Origin: Nematostella vectensis
Lineage: Eukaryota > Cnidaria > Anthozoa > Actiniaria > Edwardsiidae
Direction: 5' to 3'
DNA: 60,000 nt
Assembly: GCF_932526225.1 (NCBI RefSeq)
Contig: NC_064041.1
Span: 10,710,813-10,770,812 of the forward strand
The notes beneath the pieces are model-generated. The model worked only from the letters and a program-made list of their open reading frames with translations, did not search any database and was not told the DNA's origin. Each line of letters starts with the position of its first letter. Positions within the stretch are counted from its first letter, which is position 1. Positions 58,901 to 60,000 of this stretch are shown here, piece by piece. Made by a program: the position numbers and the translations under genes.

Positions 58901-59799
58901 TCTCCCATTTCTTTTCTTAACTTGAACATCGCTTTTAATGCTACTTTTTTGAGCTCCTCCTTAGCCAAATCAAAATTTCCATAAGGGCAAAAATGGAGTC
59001 CAAGGTACTTATAACTTTTGACATTTTCTATTTTGTAAGTTCCGTAAAAGATTCGGTAATTATTCATAGTTTTCCCGGTGTTATTAAAAATCATTACTTT
59101 TGTTTTATCTAGATTGGTGGATAGTTAGGATGCTTTGCAATATTCTTCGAGGCTGTTCAGATATTCTTGCAGGCCCTTTGCTGATTTTGATAGGATAACT
59201 AAGTCGTCGGCATAGAGAATGCAACTTAATGGCACACCGTTTAGGTCAATATCATTTCGGTATTTTTCATTTAGTTTTTCTGGGAGGTCGCTCAAGTAAA
59301 AATTAAACAACGTTGGCGAAATCATACAGCCTTGTTTCACGCCTGCGTAGCATCGAAAGGATTCAGTTATGGAGCTTCCAATTTTTACGGAAGACTTGTC
59401 ATTTGAGTACATTGATTGGATTATGTCGTGGAAACGCCCAGTAACACCTACTGCTTTCAGTTTTTTTTTCAGCCATATGTAACGAAATAAATTAACCCCT
59501 CCCTCCCTTGTCACTGAGCCAACCCCTCCCCCCTCTTTAGCGAAAAGCTAGATCCGCCCCCGCAACTCCCTGAGATTTTCAAATGAAATAATTGCTCGAT
59601 GAAATAAATACTTAAATTTTTCAGTCATTCTTTGATTCTGTGTGGTGTTCATGTTTGTCGAGATTTTCCAGTGATACTTACTGGACGGCATTGAAATCGA
59701 CGCCAGCGAGGGAATCGAAATTGTATTTGCAGTACACAACTGTACAGAAACAACGGTCTCCAACCTCAGGGAGGGATGTGTACTGATCCTTAAGGAACC
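55936..59799 (-). CDS. UOX: Urate oxidase (uricase), C-terminal part, 5 exons visible
   Basis: Uricase oxidises urate with O2 to 5-hydroxyisourate and H2O2 in peroxisomes. Visible exons (5' to 3'): 59799-59682, 57361-57286, 56495-56448, 56257-56174 and 56010-55936 (TAA 55938-55936). Phases agree. Motifs matching animal uricases are FLKDQYTSLPEVGDRCF, DFSGPAKTGEYSASVQ, the signature PNVHYFNVNM holding the conserved Asn-x-His of the active site, and VDKPSG. The protein ends in ARL, a type-1 peroxisomal targeting signal variant. The N-terminal exons, including the catalytic Lys and Thr, lie beyond the right edge. The first visible intron hosts a broken LINE. The gene is upstream of SWT1 on the same strand, about 4.9 kb away. 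Confidence 0.92.
56305..56410. repeat. GAT/ATG microsatellite
   Basis: An impure (gat)n tract next to uricase exon 56495-56448. The poly-Asp and poly-His frames through it are artefacts. Confidence 0.9.
57809..59515 (-). mobile_element. 5'-truncated, broken non-LTR retrotransposon (LINE) in a uricase intron
   Basis: The upstream open block, 59514-59125, encodes reverse transcriptase palm sequence with GVKQGCMISPTLFN and the catalytic ILYADD motif. An in-frame TAA near 59127-59125 interrupts it, and the frame then resumes to 57940. The downstream block has the typical post-RT region (YKYLGLHF, LYGSEIWG) and a Cys/His motif, CLVC with HFLLEC. The 3' end carries a short TATC microsatellite tail (57809-57830), as in several LINE clades. 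The element lacks the N-terminal part of RT and any endonuclease, so it is dead on arrival. Confidence 0.85.
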
Positions 59800-59859
59800 C
59801 TGTTCAGACAAGATGTCAGTAAGTACCACGGCACACACACGAATCTCCCCCCCGGAGAT

Positions 59860-60000
59860 GGGGGGGAGGTCCCCATTAAAGTAGACGGGAGTGATCGTCC
59901 ATCTTTTTTCTACCAAATGCTTTCCCTTAGGGGGTGTTCAAAGATTCTTCAGATGCTGCTAGTCCTTAGGGAGTCTCACCCTAATGGATCATCCTATCCA
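59860..60000. repeat. Dispersed repeat (family C), partial at the window edge
   Basis: aaagtagacgggagtgatcg and tttcccttagggggtgtt match the start of the 47100-47560 copy. It continues off the right edge and lies in a uricase intron. Confidence 0.7.

Overview
The window looks like nuclear DNA of an early-branching animal. An anthozoan cnidarian similar to Nematostella is my best guess (inference). The genes are intron-rich with GT-AG splice sites and vertebrate-like exon structure, the background is AT-rich, and introns and intergenic DNA are packed with short inverted-repeat elements and minisatellites. No bacterial or phage features are visible.

Four protein-coding genes can be reconstructed exon by exon, with consistent reading-frame phase across the junctions. 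(1) A NUP214-type nucleoporin on the minus strand has its start codon at 18237; 27 exons are visible and the gene runs off the left edge. Its N-terminal beta-propeller, an FSFG-rich linker, the central coiled coil and part of the C-terminal region are present. (2) QTRT1, the catalytic subunit of queuine tRNA-ribosyltransferase, lies head-to-head with it on the plus strand. It has eight exons and ends at 31011, giving about 401 aa. Its promoter and first exon occur twice, at 18.2-20.0 kb and 23.0-24.7 kb. (3) A SWT1-type PIN-domain RNA endonuclease with an N-terminal WW domain is on the minus strand from 51001 to 37022, with 18 exons and 1008 aa. (4) The 3' half of urate oxidase (uricase) is on the minus strand, 59799 to 55936, ending in a peroxisomal PTS1-like tripeptide. 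Its 5' exons lie beyond the right edge, and a broken LINE sits in one of its introns.

The rest is repeats. Large arrays include a 24-nt G-rich minisatellite of 3.6 kb inside a NUP214 intron (with a 480-nt higher-order period), a 65-nt array in the last large QTRT1 intron, a 95-nt array (with a 475-nt higher-order period) and another 65-nt array between QTRT1 and SWT1, and a 35-nt array in a SWT1 intron. About a dozen inverted-repeat (MITE-like) elements are spread through the window.

The most interesting signals are these. (a) A 354-nt tandem element at 52.1-53.1 kb carries a complete type-I hammerhead ribozyme core in each of three units and is flanked by a 10-bp direct repeat, as expected for a retrozyme. 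(b) Two separate QTRT1 introns contain minisatellites whose unit is the gene's own 3' splice site plus the start of the next exon, so many decoy acceptors precede the real one. NUP214 shows a related duplication of an exon end. (c) The QTRT1 promoter and exon 1 are duplicated with about 0.5% divergence. (d) An open reading frame of about 174 codons fills almost an entire SWT1 intron on the opposite strand, and that intron uses a GC-AG splice pair.
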